From Microbacterium sp. No. 7 (GTDB lineage: Bacteria > Actinomycetota > Actinomycetes > Actinomycetales > Microbacteriaceae): a stretch of 64,000 bases of DNA. The notes beneath the pieces were generated by a model. That model made no database searches and had not been told where the DNA came from. It saw only the letters and a program-made list of their open reading frames with translations. Where the stretch lies: NCBI RefSeq assembly GCF_001314225.1, contig NZ_CP012697.1:3472001-3536000 (forward strand), read 5' to 3'. Position numbers and translations under genes: made by a program. How positions within the stretch are numbered: the stretch's first letter is position 1; every line of letters starts with the position of its first letter. Of the stretch, positions 61,125 to 64,000 are shown in pieces.

Positions 61125-61469
61125 ATGGGCGAGGACGACGATATCGGCGATCGCACGGGGCGGACGCCGCACCAGGTGGAGCAGGCCCGGATGACACGTG
61201 CGGCCGCGCCGAGGAGTACGCCGGCGCGGGACGGCATCTGGGTGGAATGGGTCCGCCCCACCGATCTGGGCACCCGGATGGCCGGGATGCTCGCCCGCAA
61301 CGGTGTGGGTCTGGAACGACGGCTGCGGACCGCGTTGATGGCGCGGAGGATCGACGCGAACGGCCGGCTGCGCTCGGCATTGTCGGCACGTCGCAGCCGC
61401 GTGAACGGACCCGGCGACCCCTCGCACACTGTGGGCATGACCGGGCAGCGCGCTGGGGTGGGGCGATGA
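61125..61469 (+). CDS. hypothetical plasmid protein
   Basis: 114 residues, basic C-terminus (RRIDANGRLRSALSARRSRVNG). No known domain. First gene of a three-gene unit with the next hypothetical protein and ParB, each overlapping by 4 bp. GGAAGG upstream of ATG 61125. Confidence 0.68.
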   Translation: MGEDDDIGDRTGRTPHQVEQARMTRAAAPRSTPARDGIWVEWVRPTDLGTRMAGMLARNGVGLERRLRTALMARRIDANGRLRSALSARRSRVNGPGDPSHTVGMTGQRAGVGR

Positions 61470-62281
61470 GTGTCGCGATCGCCAGCGATCCGCGAACCGG
61501 CCCGGAGGATGAGCTCGACAAGCTGTTCGGGTCCGCGGAAGCGGTCCGCAGAGTCCTGGAAACGATCCACGCGGCCGGCCCCGGCGCATGGCGCACTCTC
61601 CCCGTCGCCACTGACCTGCTCACCTATGCGCAGTCCCGGTTCGCGAGCCTGGCGCGCTCCTGGCATCGACCCGCCGAAGACGCCGCGTACGCCGCGTTCC
61701 TGACCATGCGTGAGCCGGGCATCCTCAACGCGGAGAGCCCGTGGGCGGTCGTGCGCAAGGCGGTCGCCCGGCATCTGATGGCCGAGACGCAGGGGGAACG
61801 CCACTTGCAGAGCCCCGACCACGCCCGGCGTCTGAAGAACCATCCCGACGCGATGCCCGTCCGCGCCGGAGACGACCAGACGCTCATGGAAGTCGCGGTT
61901 GAGGACCAGGCAGCGGTCCCCCGGGGGATCGACCGGATCGTGCAGTGCGCGGCCGCCTACCTCGCCGTCGCCGGCTGGCCCGCAGCCGACGCGGCAGGGG
62001 TGGCCGAGTACGTCTGTCAGAGGATCTCCGACCTCGGATCGCAGGAGTCCGCGGTCGACGTGCTGCGCCGTGATCACGCCTTCCGGCAGTTCCTGCAACT
62101 GTCCAAGCCGGAGTGGGCGGCACTGGTGCGGCTTCTGGTCGGGTCCAAACCGACCACGGCATCGCCGGCCCGGCCGGGACTGCTGGTGCGCGTGCTGTCC
62201 GGGGAGAGCCTCGCCGAGCTGCTCGCCGACGAGCGTCTGCGGGACCTGGCCAGGCAGACCCTGCCCGGGAGCAGGCCGTGA
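61466..62281 (+). CDS. hypothetical plasmid protein
   Basis: 271 residues, soluble and mostly helical (WAVVRKAVARHLMAETQGER; AVDVLRRDHAFRQFLQLSKP). No family recognised. Conserved position directly before ParB and overlapping both neighbours by 4 bp suggests a role in plasmid maintenance. Confidence 0.7.
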   Translation: MSVAIASDPRTGPEDELDKLFGSAEAVRRVLETIHAAGPGAWRTLPVATDLLTYAQSRFASLARSWHRPAEDAAYAAFLTMREPGILNAESPWAVVRKAVARHLMAETQGERHLQSPDHARRLKNHPDAMPVRAGDDQTLMEVAVEDQAAVPRGIDRIVQCAAAYLAVAGWPAADAAGVAEYVCQRISDLGSQESAVDVLRRDHAFRQFLQLSKPEWAALVRLLVGSKPTTASPARPGLLVRVLSGESLAELLADERLRDLARQTLPGSRP

Positions 62282-63318
62282 CCGGTACCGAGTTCGTCGA
62301 AGTTCCCCCGGCCCAGATCGTGCGCGGGTACCAGGCACGCCACGATCTGGGGGATCTCACCGGGCTGTGCGCCTCGATCCGCGAACGAGGCATCCTCGAG
62401 CCGCTCACGATCACCTCCGACTTCGTCCTGGTGTTCGGCGCCCGCCGGCTGGCCGCCGCCACGACCCTCGGCCACCAGAGCGTGCCCTGCTGGATCGCGC
62501 GGGGGGTCTCCGACAAGCTCAGCCACATCCTCGCCGTGAAGGAATCGTTCGAACACCGCAAAGAACTCACCCCGACCGAGCAGGCCGAGCTGTACGCCGA
62601 GCTGCGTGCGCTCGGCGCCGCCGAGGCCCGGATCCGGCAAACAGCGACCCGGTTCGGCGCGCTCCCCACCGTCGGCGGTGGTGGCGATTCGCCACCACCG
62701 CGCCGTGGCAAGGCACGCGAACAGGCGGCGCGGGCGATCACCGGACGCAACTCCTACCATCAGCACGAACAAGTGCTCGAGCTGCAGTCGCTGGCCACCA
62801 ACGAGAGCACCCCGGACTGGTTGCGCGATCAAGCCCAGCAGGCGCTGATCGAGATCGACCGGCATCGCAAGGTGCACGGTCCCTACCTTGAGGTGCGCCG
62901 TGCACAAGCCGGGCACGCGCTGCGCGTCCTCGCTTCCGACCCGACCGCGCCACCGCCGGTGCGCGCCGAAGCCAACACCGTGCGGCAGTCCCTGCAGCCG
63001 AAGACCAAGGCGCTGTCAGCGGCGGCCAGCACCATCCGCCGTTTGGAGCGCCGTCAAAGGGCCGGGTGGGCAGATGTGGACCCCGACGCCCGCTCCCTGT
63101 TCGCCAGGGAACGCCTGCTCGCCCTCGTCGACGACCACAGTGCCCGGCTGGAACGGATCGACGCAGCCCTGGTCGCCGCGGTGCTGACCGCGGAGGACCG
63201 CCGACGGGTGGCCGCGTTCGGTGACCAGGTGGCTGCGTTCACCACGGCTATCCTCACCAGCCCCGGTCCCCTACCCTCCGACACGGTGGCGGCGGGACAG
63301 GACGCGGCCGCCAGTTGA
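62278..63318 (+). CDS. parB: ParB/Spo0J-family protein
   Basis: 346 residues from GTG 62278. N-terminal ParB domain: VEVPPAQIVRGYQARHDLGDL, SIRERGILEPLTI, LVFGARRLAAATTLG (G-x-R-R variant) and the ESFEHRKELTPTEQAEL motif. The C-terminal half is helical (RRLERRQRAGWADVD). Probably serves plasmid partition, although no adjacent ParA gene is in the window. Different from the 484-residue ParB-like protein at 44600. Confidence 0.88.
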   Translation: MTGTEFVEVPPAQIVRGYQARHDLGDLTGLCASIRERGILEPLTITSDFVLVFGARRLAAATTLGHQSVPCWIARGVSDKLSHILAVKESFEHRKELTPTEQAELYAELRALGAAEARIRQTATRFGALPTVGGGGDSPPPRRGKAREQAARAITGRNSYHQHEQVLELQSLATNESTPDWLRDQAQQALIEIDRHRKVHGPYLEVRRAQAGHALRVLASDPTAPPPVRAEANTVRQSLQPKTKALSAAASTIRRLERRQRAGWADVDPDARSLFARERLLALVDDHSARLERIDAALVAAVLTAEDRRRVAAFGDQVAAFTTAILTSPGPLPSDTVAAGQDAAAS

Positions 63319-63378
63319 ACTGCCAGTCTGGGCCGGAGTCACCGTTCCTGCCGGGATCGCCGCGACCACCTGACGGGT

Positions 63379-64000
63379 ATGACTCCTCAGCACAGGGTGG
63401 GCGCGACGCGCCGACGACGCCGCCCCGTCGTGCTCGCAGTTGTCGCGGTGGCCGTGGCAGGGCTGCTGGCCGCGACCATCGTCGGTGTGTACGGTCTGGG
63501 GTTTCGCACCTCGACCCTTCCCGCAGAGCGTCCCTCCCCGGCCGCCGCGAGCCCGGTCGCCGCGGCGTCGCCCGCCGACCGTCTGGCAGTCAGGGTGGCC
63601 GAAGCGCTGTTCGGCTGGGACACCACCATGGACAGTGAGCCGGGCGATGCCGTTCAGCGGCTGATGGCCGTGGCCGACCCGCCCGTGGAGGAGGCTGCCG
63701 GGCTGGAGCGGGACCTGGCCTACTACCTGCCCACGGCGGACGCGTGGGCTCAATTGCGCGAGTACGGCACCCGCCAGGAGCTGATCGTGCAACGGGTCTT
63801 CCCGCCCACGACGTGGAGTGCGGTCGACACGTCGATCCTCCCTCAGGGCATTCATGCGCGCACGGTGGAAGGCATCCGCGTGCGACACGGCCACACGTTC
63901 GGCGCCGACATCCGCACCGAGCACCCGGTGTCCTTCACCATCTTCCTGACCTGCCCGCCCGACGGAGGGCGCTGCGTCGCCCTCCGCGTCTCCCGGCTGA
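63379..64000 (+). CDS. membrane-anchored hypothetical protein, cut by the window end
   Basis: The frame opens at ATG 63379 and is still open at 64000 (207 codons visible; the last TGA-like bases are out of frame). Basic start (A-T-R-R-R-R-R-P-V), one transmembrane helix (VVLAVVAVAVAGLLAATIV), then an outside domain with W-D-T-T-M-D-S-E-P-G-D and two Cys near the end. Resembles accessory conjugation proteins of actinobacterial plasmids only in layout. Confidence 0.65.
   Translation, partial: MTPQHRVGATRRRRRPVVLAVVAVAVAGLLAATIVGVYGLGFRTSTLPAERPSPAAASPVAAASPADRLAVRVAEALFGWDTTMDSEPGDAVQRLMAVADPPVEEAAGLERDLAYYLPTADAWAQLREYGTRQELIVQRVFPPTTWSAVDTSILPQGIHARTVEGIRVRHGHTFGADIRTEHPVSFTIFLTCPPDGGRCVALRVSRL

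Noticed and set aside
1..64000. CRISPR arrays, tRNA and rRNA genes
   Set aside because: No regularly spaced repeats, cloverleaf-like segments or conserved rRNA sequence were noticed. A covariance-model scan would be decisive.

Overview
The window is high-GC DNA with overlapping genes and GTG starts. The gene families (CUT2-type sugar ABC parts, actinobacterial Tad genes, an auxiliary TrpRS, DUF3846, Prim-Pol) point to an actinomycete, probably a Microbacteriaceae-like organism. The right third looks like a large plasmid or an integrated conjugative/plasmid backbone. The left two thirds look like an accessory catabolic island loaded with insertion sequences. Taxon and replicon type are inferred from gene content only.

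Layout. 1-4.4 kb: a sugar-type ABC transporter whose solute-binding lipoprotein gene is split by an IS256-family element with a perfect target duplication. 4.9-32.5 kb: a catabolic cluster. It holds a CYP255/GcoA-like P450 with a ferredoxin reductase and a Rieske ferredoxin, a CYP199-like P450, two flavin aromatic hydroxylases, two extradiol (VOC) dioxygenases, a FAH-family hydrolase, a hydratase-aldolase, an aldehyde dehydrogenase, a thiolase, a thioesterase, NAD-formate dehydrogenase, an MFS pump and six regulators (three LysR, plus MarR and IclR, and the unknown owner of a shared operator). The most economical reading is degradation of a methoxylated aromatic: P450 O-demethylation releases formaldehyde, the formate made from it is oxidised by formate dehydrogenase, ring hydroxylation and meta-cleavage follow, and the fragments enter central metabolism. 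A palindrome of the form CGATACGTATCG, or a variant sharing CGTATCG, lies in front of six transcription units and probably ties them into one regulon.

32.7-39.6 kb: a second CYP255-like P450 gene is broken into three pieces by two unrelated elements. An IS1380-family element sits after codon 35. A 3.9-kb IS21-family element near the 3' end carries a tryptophanyl-tRNA synthetase gene as cargo. Removing both elements with one copy of each target duplication restores a single 406-residue P450. The trpS cargo has a Trp-Trp-Trp leader peptide and hairpins, the hallmark of ribosome-mediated attenuation, and has Gln where the usual His of the TrpRS active site is expected. It therefore looks like a mobile, inducible TrpRS-inhibitor (indolmycin-type) resistance module.

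39.8-48.4 kb: another IS256-family element marks the border to a plasmid-like backbone with DoxX-like, DUF3846 (frameshifted), ParB-like, ArdC-like antirestriction and Prim-Pol genes. 48.6-59.9 kb: one long leftward Tad/Flp-type secretion or pilus operon (SAF protein, TadZ, TadA, TadB, TadC, TadE-like proteins, prepilin peptidase) including a membrane LysM-BTAD chimera but no obvious classical Flp pilin. 60.0-64.0 kb: a sigma-like factor diverges from a small operon ending in a second ParB and a membrane protein cut by the window end. No rRNA, tRNA or CRISPR array was seen.
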